64,000 nt of DNA from positions 1-64,000 of the forward strand of contig CATKZI010000001.1 in NCBI GenBank assembly GCA_949841365.1, written 5' to 3'. This DNA comes from an uncultured Candidatus Melainabacteria bacterium. GTDB lineage: Bacteria; Cyanobacteriota; Vampirovibrionia; Gastranaerophilales; Gastranaerophilaceae. Positions 43,384 to 52,019 of the stretch are shown one piece after another; the stretch's first letter is position 1, and every line of letters begins with the position of its first letter. The notes below the pieces were generated by a model. The model saw only the letters and a list, made by a program, of their open reading frames with translations, was not told the origin of the DNA and did not search any database. A program made the position numbers and the translations under genes.

Positions 43384-44487
43384 TTTATCATAATGTTCTT
43401 TGTAAAAATCGCCAAAACGGTCTTCTAAAATTGCCTGTCGACATAATTGCGAAAATTCAACAAGGAACTGTATATTATGGATAGACAATAATGTTGAAGC
43501 AGTACTTTCACCGCATCTCCACAAATGTCTTATATAAGCTCTTGAATGATTTCTGCAGGTATAGCAGTTACACCCCTCGACAAGCGGACGAGGGTCATCA
43601 TAATATTTTTGAGTTTTGATATTAGATTTACCGTCCCAGGTAAAGAATGAACCATGACGGGCATTACGAGTCGGCAATACGCAATCAAACATATCAATTC
43701 CACGCTTAATGCCGTCAAGCAAATCCTCGGGAGTCCCTACCCCCATTAAGTAACGCGGTTTATATTTAGGCAGTAACGGAGCAGTAAATTCGGTGAAATG
43801 GTTCATAATATCTTTGGTTTCACCGACACTCAATCCTCCGATTGCATATCCGACAGCATCATAAGATGAAATTACAGATGCACTTTCACGCCTCAAATCA
43901 TCAAAAAATGCGCCCTGAACAATCGGAAACAATGCCTGACGAGGATTAGTTTTTGCTTTAAAACATCTTTCAAGCCATCTGTGAGTGCGCTCCATTGCCT
44001 TTTTAGCAGTATCGTAATCACAAGGATAAGGTGCACACTGGTCAAATGCCATAATAATATCAGCCCCGATATCCTCCTGAATTTCCATAGAAACTTCAGG
44101 GTTTATAAAATGTTTCTTACCGTCTTTAGGGTCGCGAAACTCTACCCCGTCTTCGGTAATTTTATTCAAATGAGAAAGCGAAAACACCTGAAATCCGCCC
44201 GAATCAGTCAAAACAGGTTTTTGCCAATTCATCCAGTTATGAATTCCGCCGAATTGTTTAATTAACTTAGTTCCGGCTCTCAAATACAAGTGATAAGAAT
44301 TTGAAAGCATAATTTGCGCGCCCGTATCAACAATTTGATCTGCTGTTAAAGTTTTTACGGCAGAATTAGTCCCGACAGGCATAAATATCGGAGTCAAAAC
44401 TTGTCCGTGAGGAGTTGTTAAAATCCCCGCTCTTGCACCTGTCTGCGCACATTCATGAACCAGCTCGTAATTAAAAAATTCACTCAT
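43372..44487 (-). CDS. tgt: Queuine/preQ1 tRNA-ribosyltransferase
   Basis: Exchanges G34 of GUN tRNAs for a 7-deazaguanine. TIM barrel with DSGGFQVFSLSHLNKI (general base Asp), SVGETKDIM, the nucleophile region GIDMFDCVLPTRNARHG, and zinc ligands C-x-C-x2-C...H in CNCYTCRNHSRAYIRHL. 371 residues is standard for bacterial Tgt. Its ATG overlaps the ndk stop, so the two are coupled. Confidence 0.97.
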   Translation of the reverse strand: MSEFFNYELVHECAQTGARAGILTTPHGQVLTPIFMPVGTNSAVKTLTADQIVDTGAQIMLSNSYHLYLRAGTKLIKQFGGIHNWMNWQKPVLTDSGGFQVFSLSHLNKITEDGVEFRDPKDGKKHFINPEVSMEIQEDIGADIIMAFDQCAPYPCDYDTAKKAMERTHRWLERCFKAKTNPRQALFPIVQGAFFDDLRRESASVISSYDAVGYAIGGLSVGETKDIMNHFTEFTAPLLPKYKPRYLMGVGTPEDLLDGIKRGIDMFDCVLPTRNARHGSFFTWDGKSNIKTQKYYDDPRPLVEGCNCYTCRNHSRAYIRHLWRCGESTASTLLSIHNIQFLVEFSQLCRQAILEDRFGDFYKEHYDKLIK

Positions 44488-44957
44488 TAGTCATCCAATT
44501 TTTCGATAACAATTTCTGCCATATTGTCGTATTCATCACAGATTTCGTTTTCGTTAAAGTAAATAGATATTTCTCTTTCCGCACTTTCTTCACTGTCAGA
44601 GCCATGAACCACATTATATTCCTTAACAAGAGCAAAATCTGCACGGATAGTACCGACTTGAGCCTCTAAAGGTCTTGTAGAACCCATTATCTGACGGCAT
44701 CCTGCGATACAATCGTAACCTTTCCAAACCATAGCGACAATCGGACCGCTTTGAATATATTCGATTAATCTGTTATAAAACGGTTTGCCTTTGTGTTCGC
44801 CATAGTGTTTTTCAGCCATTTCAGGAGTAACATCAAGCATCTTTAAGCCAATCAGTTTAAACCCTCTGTTTTCAAATCTTTTCATTATTTCGCCGACTAA
44901 GCCTCTTTTTACACCATCAGGTTTAACTGCGATAAATGTTCTTTGTTCTTTCTGCAT
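44487..44957 (-). CDS. ndk: Nucleoside diphosphate kinase
   Basis: Balances NTP pools by phosphate transfer through a histidine. TFIAVKPDGVKRGLVGEIM at the N-terminus and NVVHGSDSEESAEREISIYF holding the phospho-acceptor His. ATG 44957 is chosen because GGAGG lies 6 bases upstream; an in-frame codon at 44975 would add MNGGYH. About 156 residues, with a slightly long C-terminal tail (DEYDNMAEIVIEKLDD) compared with the usual 140-150. Confidence 0.95.
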   Translation of the reverse strand: MQKEQRTFIAVKPDGVKRGLVGEIMKRFENRGFKLIGLKMLDVTPEMAEKHYGEHKGKPFYNRLIEYIQSGPIVAMVWKGYDCIAGCRQIMGSTRPLEAQVGTIRADFALVKEYNVVHGSDSEESAEREISIYFNENEICDEYDNMAEIVIEKLDD

Positions 44958-44996
44958 ATGATATCCTCCATTCAAAACAATAATACCATAAAAAAG

Positions 44997-46304
44997 TTAT
45001 TTTTCCATACTCTTAATATTCTTAAAGAGCATAGACACCATTATTATACAAAGGATTACGGCTGCCGAACAAAGTCCGTACCAAAAACCTTTTAAATTCA
45101 ACCCAAAATGAAATGCCAGCGTGTAACCCAAAGGAATTGAAATCAACCAGTAAGCGATAAAATTTGCAAGAAGTACGACGCCAGTCTTTTTAATACCTTT
45201 AAAAATACCTGATAACGCCACCTGCAAGCCGTCAAACACCTGGAATACCGCCAAAATATATAAAACTGGAACTGAAATTTTAATCAAAACTTCATCCTGA
45301 CTAAATAATCTTACCAAGAAGCCTGGGAAAGTTGCAAAAATCATTGCACTGCATGCCATAAAGCCTACAGACATTACAACCCCGACAAAAGAATATTTTT
45401 TTAAATCATTAATATTTCCCGCTCCGTTTGCAAAACCAACCTTAACCGCAATCGCATTTGATATCGCAAGCGGAACCATAAATGACACAGTCGTCAAAGT
45501 ACATACCAAGTTCTGAGCTGCCGCATAGACTCCCGATACTCTGCCCATAAAAATTGCAATACTGTTAAATGCAATAAATTCAACCAAAATCGCACAAGAT
45601 ATAGGAATTCCGATTTTTATTAAACTCTTATAATAATCAAAATCTTTATAATTTTTGAAATTCATTAATTTGAAACAATAAATCAGAAGTACAAATCCCA
45701 TAAAATATCTTACAACAAAACTGGCAATCGCAAGTCCCAGAACCCCCAAAGATGGTATAGGCCCATAACCGAAAACAAGCACAACATTTAACAAAACATT
45801 TAAAATAACAGCAATCGCCGTAACCAAATTCGGAAACATTACAATTTCAAATGCCTGCAAAAACTCTTTTACAGCGGCATGCAAATATCCGCCAAATGTC
45901 GCAAACGCGGTTACAAACATATACTGCTTAATCATCGGAACAAGATGAGGTTCAAAGTGCATCAAGTCAATTAACGGAATAAACGCTAAAACCGCAAGCA
46001 TTACCAAAAAGGCAAGAAACATTGAAAATCTCAATGTCGGATAAAAATATTTTTTAGCACTTTTATTTTCACCGCGATAATTTGATAACAACGGTGAAAC
46101 ACTTACAATCAAGCCGATACCGAATGTTTGAATACAGTTTGTAATAGCAGTAGCAATAGAAATTGCCGCAAGCGTATCAGTCGAGTGCCTGCCAGCAATC
46201 AAGACATCTCCCGCACCTATCAGAATAAACCCGAGGTTTCCCATTATAATCGGCAGGGCAATGTTTAAAAGTTCCTTAACGTAATGTTTGAATTGATTAC
46301 TCAT
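44997..46304 (-). CDS. MATE-family multidrug/toxin efflux protein
   Basis: About 435 residues with 12 predicted membrane helices in two MatE halves (IALPIIMGNLGFILIGAGDV, GIPISCAILVEFIAFNSIAI). Exports organic cations or drugs by Na+ or H+ antiport across the inner membrane; the substrate cannot be read. ATG 46304 (MSNQFKHYV) is preferred over a codon at 46328. No Shine-Dalgarno is seen and the promoter's -10 ends 9 bases before it, so it may be leaderless. Ends 40 bases before ndk. Confidence 0.9.
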   Translation of the reverse strand: MSNQFKHYVKELLNIALPIIMGNLGFILIGAGDVLIAGRHSTDTLAAISIATAITNCIQTFGIGLIVSVSPLLSNYRGENKSAKKYFYPTLRFSMFLAFLVMLAVLAFIPLIDLMHFEPHLVPMIKQYMFVTAFATFGGYLHAAVKEFLQAFEIVMFPNLVTAIAVILNVLLNVVLVFGYGPIPSLGVLGLAIASFVVRYFMGFVLLIYCFKLMNFKNYKDFDYYKSLIKIGIPISCAILVEFIAFNSIAIFMGRVSGVYAAAQNLVCTLTTVSFMVPLAISNAIAVKVGFANGAGNINDLKKYSFVGVVMSVGFMACSAMIFATFPGFLVRLFSQDEVLIKISVPVLYILAVFQVFDGLQVALSGIFKGIKKTGVVLLANFIAYWLISIPLGYTLAFHFGLNLKGFWYGLCSAAVILCIIMVSMLFKNIKSMEK

Positions 46305-46313
46305 ACGAAAATA

Positions 46314-46341
46314 AGTATAGCATATCAAAGATTAATATCAA
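46314..46341 (-). promoter_or_regulatory. Promoter of the MATE gene
   Basis: Minus strand TTGATA (46336-46341), 16-base spacer, TATACT (46314-46319). The predicted start of transcription is within a few bases of the ATG at 46304. Confidence 0.55.
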
Positions 46342-46344
46342 GAC

Positions 46345-46376
46345 TAAAAAGGGCTGAAGATAAATTTTCAGCCCTT
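46345..46376 (-). terminator. accC terminator
   Basis: Minus strand AAGGGCTGAA, 8-base loop, TTCAGCCCTT then a T-run, four bases after the accC stop and directly in front of the MATE promoter. Confidence 0.88.
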
Positions 46377-46380
46377 AATA

Positions 46381-47733
46381 TTATTTCTTACCTGTCCTTT
46401 TATAAAAATCTTCTATAAAGCCAGTATTGAATTTACCGCTCATAAAGACTTCATCTTCAATGATTTCCTGATGGAACGGAATTGTAGTTTCAACGCCAGT
46501 AATAACATATTCTTTTAATGCTCTGTACATTCTGCGTCTTGCCTCGTTTCTTGTTCTGCCCCAGCAAATCAATTTACCAATCATACTGTCATAATACGGC
46601 GGGATTGAATAATCCTGATAAGCGTGAGAATCAACTCTTACACCAAATCCTCCGGGTGTAACATATCCCGTAATTTTACCGGGGTTTGGCATAAAGTCTT
46701 TTTCGGGGTTTTCAGCATTAATACGGCATTCAATAGCATGACCTCTTAATACAATATCATCTTGAGTAAAATCAAGTTTTTCACCTGATGCAACCAAAAT
46801 TTGTTCTCTAACCAAATCAATATTAGAAATCATTTCGGTAACACAGTGTTCAACCTGAATTCTTGTATTCATTTCCATAAAGTACCATTTGCCGTCATGG
46901 TCAAGCAAAAATTCACAAGTTCCCGCACCTTCATAGTTAATAGCTTTTGCGGCACGAACTGCAGCTGCACCCATTTCTTTTCTTGTTGCTTCATCAATAG
47001 CAGGTGATGGAGCTTCTTCCAATAATTTTTGGTGACGTCTTTGAATAGAACAATCTCTTTCGCCTAAGTGAACTACATTACCGTATTGGTCGCCCAAAAT
47101 TTGAACTTCAATATGTCTCGGATTTTCCAAGAATTTTTCTGCATAAACATCAGGATTCCCAAAGAAGTTTTGAGCTTCTGATTGACAAAGACTCATATTA
47201 GTTTCAACTTCATCATCGGAGCGAACAATTCTCATACCTTTTCCGCCGCCGCCTGCGGTAGCCTTCAATATAATAGGATAGCCTGCCTGTTTTGCAAACT
47301 CTTTAACTTCCTCGGGAGTTTTCAAAATACCGGTACCCGGTGTAACAGGTACATTATTTTCAATCATTGTCTTACGAGCAGTAGCTTTATCACCCATTTT
47401 GCGCATTGCTTGTGCAGTAGGTCCGATAAATTTAATACCGTGTTTTTCGCAAATTTCAGCAAAATCTGCTCTTTCAGACATAAACCCGTAACCCGGATGG
47501 ATTGCATCCGCACCTGAAACAATTGCTGCCGAAATAATTGCAGGAATACTCAAATAACTTTTTGCACTTTGAGCAGGTCCGATACAATATGCCTCGGTAG
47601 CTAATCTTACGTGAAGTGAATTCGCATCAGCCTGCGAATAAATTGCAACTGTAGGAATCCCTAACTCTCTGCACGCTCTTATAATTCTTACCGCAATCTC
47701 CCCGCGGTTTGCAATTAAAACTTTTCTAAACAT
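46381..47733 (-). CDS. accC: Acetyl-CoA carboxylase, biotin carboxylase subunit
   Basis: Carboxylates biotin on AccB using ATP and bicarbonate, first step of fatty acid synthesis. ATP-grasp protein: [51 protein letters not shown] (nucleotide loop), [20 protein letters not shown] and [19 protein letters not shown] 47733 has AGGG 7 bases upstream; ATG 47739 is too close to it. 450 residues is normal. Preceded by accB with a hairpin between. Confidence 0.97.
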   Translation of the reverse strand: MFRKVLIANRGEIAVRIIRACRELGIPTVAIYSQADANSLHVRLATEAYCIGPAQSAKSYLSIPAIISAAIVSGADAIHPGYGFMSERADFAEICEKHGIKFIGPTAQAMRKMGDKATARKTMIENNVPVTPGTGILKTPEEVKEFAKQAGYPIILKATAGGGGKGMRIVRSDDEVETNMSLCQSEAQNFFGNPDVYAEKFLENPRHIEVQILGDQYGNVVHLGERDCSIQRRHQKLLEEAPSPAIDEATRKEMGAAAVRAAKAINYEGAGTCEFLLDHDGKWYFMEMNTRIQVEHCVTEMISNIDLVREQILVASGEKLDFTQDDIVLRGHAIECRINAENPEKDFMPNPGKITGYVTPGGFGVRVDSHAYQDYSIPPYYDSMIGKLICWGRTRNEARRRMYRALKEYVITGVETTIPFHQEIIEDEVFMSGKFNTGFIEDFYKRTGKK

Positions 47734-47744
47734 TTCCATACCCT

Positions 47745-47767
47745 AAAAAGGCGGAAAATCCGCCTTT
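47745..47767 (-). terminator. Attenuator-like hairpin between accB and accC
   Basis: Minus strand AAAGGCGGA-TTT-TCCGCCTTT followed by TTTTT, then the accC ribosome site. It resembles a terminator but lies inside the operon, so it may lower accC relative to accB. Confidence 0.65.
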
Positions 47768-47770
47768 AAT

Positions 47771-48208
47771 CTACTCTACATACATTAAAACTTGACCGAA
47801 TTCAACAGGTTGACCGTCGGTTACACAAATTTCAACGATTTTGCCTGAAACTTCCGCTTCAATTTCGTTCATAAGTTTCATAGCTTCAACGATACAAACT
47901 ACGTCGCCTTCTTTAATAGTTTGTCCTACTTCAACAAACGGCTTAGCATCAGGTGACGGAGCTTTGTAGAAAGTTCCTACCATTGGTGATGTTAACGGTT
48001 TTCCTTTTTTAACTTCTACAGGCTTTTCAGCAGGAGCAGAAGCCTGTTGAGGAGCAGCCACAGGAGCAACAGCGGGAGCTGCAATAACACCTGTAACTTC
48101 TTTTCTTAAAGTAATAGCCTGTTCGCCGTCTTCAAGAGAAATTTCTGTCAAAGAGTTGTCAGCTAAAACTTTTGCCAATTTTTCAACATATTCAATATCA
48201 AATTTCAT
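47771..48208 (-). CDS. accB: Biotin carboxyl carrier protein of acetyl-CoA carboxylase
   Basis: Carries biotin between AccC and the carboxyltransferase. N-terminal helix ([19 protein letters not shown]), an Ala/Pro-rich flexible linker ([20 protein letters not shown]), then the biotinyl domain with the biotinylated Lys in [11 protein letters not shown]. About 145 residues. ATG 48208 is chosen; the frame opens with a TTG at 48223 that overlaps its ribosome site (AAAGG). Follows efp closely, a common order. Confidence 0.96.
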   Translation of the reverse strand: MKFDIEYVEKLAKVLADNSLTEISLEDGEQAITLRKEVTGVIAAPAVAPVAAPQQASAPAEKPVEVKKGKPLTSPMVGTFYKAPSPDAKPFVEVGQTIKEGDVVCIVEAMKLMNEIEAEVSGKIVEICVTDGQPVEFGQVLMYVE

Positions 48209-48223
48209 TATTTTACCTTTCAA

Positions 48224-48781
48224 TTAAGCACGATCTAAATACTCGTTAGTTCTTGTATCAACACGGATTTGGTCACCGTTAGAAATAAAGAACGGAACGT
48301 TTACTACTGCGCCTGTTTCAAGAGTAGCAGGTTTAGTACCGCCTTGAGCAGTGTTTCCTTTTTCAGCAGGCGGAGTATCAACAACTTCAAGAACAACATG
48401 TGACGGAAGATCAATACCGATAATTCTTGCATCGTGCATCAACACTTGAACAACCATATTTTCTTTTAAGTATTTGATACCGTCGCCGATTTGATCAGCT
48501 GTAATTTGAAGCTGTTCATAAGATTCGTTATCCATCATAACGTATTCATTACCTTCTTTGTATAAGTATTGCATTTCGCGTCTGTCAAGCATAGCTTTTG
48601 CAACTTTTTCACCGGCACGGAATGTTTTTTCAACAACCTGTCCTGTTTCTACGTTTTTAAGTTTAGATCTAACGAATGCAGCACCTTTACCCGGTTTAAC
48701 GTGCAAAAATTCAACAACAGACCACAAACCGTTGTCTAATTGTAAAGTCAAACCTGTTTTTAAATCATTTACTGAAATCAT
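48224..48781 (-). CDS. efp: Elongation factor P
   Basis: Relieves ribosome stalling at polyproline stretches. Three beta-barrel domains: KOW-like N-terminal domain with the tip loop [15 protein letters not shown] (Lys in PGKG), OB domain II ([18 protein letters not shown]) and domain III ending in [12 protein letters not shown]. 185 residues is normal. Ribosome site AAGGGG. First gene of efp-accB-accC. No modification enzyme (epmA or earP) lies in the window. Confidence 0.97.
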   Translation of the reverse strand: MISVNDLKTGLTLQLDNGLWSVVEFLHVKPGKGAAFVRSKLKNVETGQVVEKTFRAGEKVAKAMLDRREMQYLYKEGNEYVMMDNESYEQLQITADQIGDGIKYLKENMVVQVLMHDARIIGIDLPSHVVLEVVDTPPAEKGNTAQGGTKPATLETGAVVNVPFFISNGDQIRVDTRTNEYLDRA

Positions 48782-48931
48782 ATTTTTCCCCTTTTTAAAA
48801 GTATAATCTTATTTTACACTGATATTACCACAAAAATTCCAAACTTCAAACAATTGTTACAATTAAATAACAAATAGCAAAAATTTTTCTTTACGCGTTA
48901 TCATATAAACAAGAAAAAAGGAGTGTGTACT

Positions 48932-49399
48932 ATGCAAATTTCAGCAATTAACAGATGCTGTCCGAAACCGCAGTTTACAGCATCAAAAAACGGTTACGAA
49001 AATCCGATCAACAGAAAATCAGAAAAGGGGCTTGCTGTTTGGGGTTCGATTGGTGGAAGTGCCTTATTGGGGGCTTCTGCAGCCGGTATTGGCAGTTGTT
49101 TTATTAAGGAAGGTGTAAAAAACAGAGCTTGGAAATTAGGCGGAATTGGTGCTGCTGCAGCCGCAATATTTTTAGCTTTAACTTTGCCTGCAAAATTATA
49201 CAATACAAAAGTTAACGCATTTGCTCGCGAAAAAGAAATGGATGTTTTCAGCCGTGACAGAGAATTGAAATCTAATATTATGGAAGAAGTTGATAAAGAA
49301 GTTAAAGACGAAGATGTTTCTTTAGACCAAAAAATCAGCCACTATACATCTGTTCAAATGGCAAACAACGGAAACGGTGTAATGATTAAAGGAGCATAA
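48932..49399 (+). CDS. Two-helix membrane protein with MQIS...FTA signature, unknown
   Basis: 155 residues from ATG 48932 (GGAG 8 bases upstream). N-terminus MQISAINRCCPKPQFTASK, then two hydrophobic helices (WGSIGGSALLGASAAGIGSC and GGIGAAAAAIFLALTLPA), then the shared block KVNAFAREKEMDVF and a charged helical tail. Paralogue of the next gene: same helix order, same V-N-A-F-x3-K-x-MDV block. Not a recognised family. The two genes overlap by one base (TAATG), so the proteins are probably made together and may form a complex. Confidence 0.65.
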   Translation: MQISAINRCCPKPQFTASKNGYENPINRKSEKGLAVWGSIGGSALLGASAAGIGSCFIKEGVKNRAWKLGGIGAAAAAIFLALTLPAKLYNTKVNAFAREKEMDVFSRDRELKSNIMEEVDKEVKDEDVSLDQKISHYTSVQMANNGNGVMIKGA

Positions 49400-49947
49400 T
49401 GAAAATAAGTCCCGTTCAAAACAACTTATATTCATTTAAAGCCCAAAAGAAAGACGATACAAAAAGCCCTATTTCTCAAAAAGGAGAAAAAGCTTTGCTT
49501 GTAAAAGGCACATTTGTAGCGGGGCTCGGTTTGGGTGCAAGATTGTTATTTGAGCTTATGGACGGGGATTTTATATTTGAAACTTTAGGTAATAAAGCTG
49601 AAAAGATTAACAAGAAAAACAAAGGACTTTCACCAAACAAAAAGTTTTTAACAGGTCTTGGCATCTGGGCGGGCCTGATTATGATGTTTATCGGGGGCTT
49701 TGCAGGACTTTACACACTCTTTAAAGCTCCAAAAATAAATTATCAGGGAAATGTTAATGCCTTCAAAAAAGGCAAAGATATGGATGTATATATAAAAGGC
49801 AATGCTGTAGAAAAAGAACTTTACACTCAAATGAACGAAAAAGCAAAAACCGCAGACAGTGAAGAAAAAGCAAAACTTCAGGAACAATACATGCAAATGC
49901 AGATGGCAAAAAACAAAGTCCCTGATTTTATAAAGTTGAAAAAATAG
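49399..49947 (+). CDS. Two-helix membrane protein with MKIS...FKA signature, unknown
   Basis: 182 residues. N-terminus MKISPVQNNLYSFKAQKKDD, two hydrophobic stretches (VKGTFVAGLGLGARLLFEL and GLGIWAGLIMMFIGGFAGLY), then GNVNAFKKGKDMDVYIKG and a Gln/Lys/Met-rich coiled tail (EEKAKLQEQYMQMQMAKNK). Paralogue of the upstream gene and coupled to it. The polar N-terminus ending in F-x-A is the signature also seen at 17271. No function proposed. Confidence 0.65.
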   Translation: MKISPVQNNLYSFKAQKKDDTKSPISQKGEKALLVKGTFVAGLGLGARLLFELMDGDFIFETLGNKAEKINKKNKGLSPNKKFLTGLGIWAGLIMMFIGGFAGLYTLFKAPKINYQGNVNAFKKGKDMDVYIKGNAVEKELYTQMNEKAKTADSEEKAKLQEQYMQMQMAKNKVPDFIKLKK

Positions 49948-50006
49948 ATTTTCAATATTTTTGTTATAAAATATAACACAAATTTAAAAATTGCCCGAAA
50001 TGTTTA

Positions 50007-50035
50007 TAGACAAAATAAAAAATTTGTGATATTAT
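50007..50035 (+). promoter_or_regulatory. Promoter of the ATPase-Toprim pair
   Basis: TAGACA (50007-50012), 17-base spacer, TATTAT (50030-50035), followed by AAGGAG and the ATG at 50058. The pair thus has its own transcript. Confidence 0.55.
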
Positions 50036-50057
50036 ATAAACATAAGGAGCTTTAGTT

Positions 50058-51392
50058 ATGTTCAGATATGTTAAATTAAAAAATTATAAATCACTTGTAG
50101 ATCTTAATGTTGACTTTACAGAAAAAAAGGATACCCCTAAAAAATTGATACTTATATATGGTGAAAACGGAGCTGGAAAATCAAACTTTGCTAGTTCGTT
50201 TTTTACTTTGTCCGAAATAATAAGAACAAAATCAAATAAAGAGATTTTGGATAAAATTACAGAAGATATGATTGCTAAAAAGAAAAATATACCTGTAGAA
50301 AACGTAATAAAAATACTAAAAGGCGGCTTAAAAGAAATTGAAAATATTATAAAAGAGTGCAAAACTATTGGTTCTAAAGATAATATGTTGCTTGAATTCG
50401 GATTTAGAATTAACGACAAAAACGGGGTATATAAATTTGAAACAGATAATGAAAAAATTGTTTACGAAAAATTAGACTTTGTTTATAATAAAAATTCAGT
50501 AACTTTTTTTGAAATAGACAATAACAATATCAAAATAAATGAAAATGTAATAAACAAAAAAAGTTATTATAATGAGCTCACTGAACTTACCGAAAAATAT
50601 TTTGGCAAGCATTCATTTATATCAATACTAAATTCTGAAATCGCAGATAAACGCTTGAAATTTATAGAAGAAAATATTAACAGCAGCTTGTTAGACGTAA
50701 TTAAATTTTTAGATAATATATGCATACAAGTTAATGAAAACTCTTCAATCAGAGGTAAAATTAACAATTCCGATATTATGCTCAAAATACCTGAATACAA
50801 GAAAGGTGAAATAAACAAAGATGAAGAACATAAACTAGACACGACAGAAGAATTATTAAACATTTTCTTTACATATTTATATTCAGACATCAAAAAGGTT
50901 TATTATAAAAAAGAATTAATAAAACAAAAAATTCATTATCAACTTTACGTAAAAAAACTTATATACAACAACTTAATAGAAATGAGTTTTGATAACGAAT
51001 CTACAGGTACTCAGCAATTACTTCGTCTATTTCCGTTTTTAATAGACAGTGTATGCGGAGAAACAGAAATAGTTGACGAATTTGATTCAGGTATACATGA
51101 CATTCTTGTTAAAAATATTATTGAAAATGTATACCCTTCAATCAAAGGTCAGCTTATTTTAACAACACACAACACTTATCTTTTAGAATCTGATATTCCA
51201 AAAGAGTGTATGTATTCATTTAAACTTGATTCTTTTGCCAATAAAGAACTTTCACCTATGACTTCGATAGATGGAGAGCGCATTCATCCAAACTTAAATG
51301 TAAGAAAACGTTATCTAAACGGGACATATAAGGGAACTCCAATGCCAATGAGCTTAGATTTTGATGAATTCGCTGAGATGTTGGAGAATTAA
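50058..51392 (+). CDS. AAA-type (OLD/RloA-like) ATPase of a putative defence pair
   Basis: 444 residues. N-terminal ABC-type strand order FRYVKLKNYKSLVDLNVDF, Walker A GENGAGKSNF (35-44), a long helical insertion, then signature and Walker B region STGTQQLLRLFPFLIDSV, EIVDEFDSGIHDIL (about 335-348) and the switch His LILTTHNTYLLE. This is the AAA_15/AAA_21 type found in OLD, RloA and PARIS AriA proteins. It is followed after one base by a Toprim-like protein. Both genes are visibly more A/T-rich than their neighbours, which suggests acquisition. Confidence 0.82.
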   Translation: MFRYVKLKNYKSLVDLNVDFTEKKDTPKKLILIYGENGAGKSNFASSFFTLSEIIRTKSNKEILDKITEDMIAKKKNIPVENVIKILKGGLKEIENIIKECKTIGSKDNMLLEFGFRINDKNGVYKFETDNEKIVYEKLDFVYNKNSVTFFEIDNNNIKINENVINKKSYYNELTELTEKYFGKHSFISILNSEIADKRLKFIEENINSSLLDVIKFLDNICIQVNENSSIRGKINNSDIMLKIPEYKKGEINKDEEHKLDTTEELLNIFFTYLYSDIKKVYYKKELIKQKIHYQLYVKKLIYNNLIEMSFDNESTGTQQLLRLFPFLIDSVCGETEIVDEFDSGIHDILVKNIIENVYPSIKGQLILTTHNTYLLESDIPKECMYSFKLDSFANKELSPMTSIDGERIHPNLNVRKRYLNGTYKGTPMPMSLDFDEFAEMLEN

Positions 51393-51393
51393 A

Positions 51394-51966
51394 ATGATAC
51401 ACAATCCTTATATGAAAGCTATCATAATAGTTCATGGAAAATCTGAAAAAACGCTTTGTGAATATATAAAATCAAATCTCAGGTTAAACATTCACATTGC
51501 TTCCGAAAAGAAAGGGCAATGTTCAATACAAATAACAAGCCTGAAAAGTTTTTTAAACAGAATAGAATATAAATCTTTAAAAGATTTTTTAAGAGAATTT
51601 AAAGATGAATTACCTGAAAACATAAAAAAAATACCGGAAAACTTTAAAATTTTCACAATTATGGACACAGATGATTGCACTGATGAACAAAAGAAAAACT
51701 ATATCGACAAAACTATGTTTAAAAAGCATTGGGCTTATGAATATATACATCCGATTTATAACATAGAAAATCTTGAAGACGTTATGCGTAAATCAGGGGT
51801 CAATATTACATCCAAAAAAGATTATATAAAAATATTCCCTATTAACAATAACGGTGACGCAAAAGACACGGAGCAAATAGAAAAACTACTTAGTGAATTA
51901 AAAAAGAATAAAAAAATAACTAATATCCATGAATTCTTTGAATTTTGCCTTGATTTAACTAAATAA
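51394..51966 (+). CDS. Toprim-like (RloB/DUF4435-like) protein, putative nuclease partner
   Basis: 190 residues from ATG 51394 (GGAG upstream). The start MKAIIIVHGKSEKTLCEYI has the Toprim-like acidic residue in GKSEKT, and FKIFTIMDTDDCTDEQ (about 85-100) gives the D-x-D pair; both are arranged as in RloB and AriB proteins. Residues HPIYNIENLEDVMRKSG resemble the late motif of that group. It would be the effector released or activated by the ATPase upstream. Family by motif only. Confidence 0.65.
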   Translation: MIHNPYMKAIIIVHGKSEKTLCEYIKSNLRLNIHIASEKKGQCSIQITSLKSFLNRIEYKSLKDFLREFKDELPENIKKIPENFKIFTIMDTDDCTDEQKKNYIDKTMFKKHWAYEYIHPIYNIENLEDVMRKSGVNITSKKDYIKIFPINNNGDAKDTEQIEKLLSELKKNKKITNIHEFFEFCLDLTK

Positions 51967-52019
51967 AGCAAATCAAAGAAGGCTACTCCCGATAAATATT
52001 TTATGATAATATAACTTAT

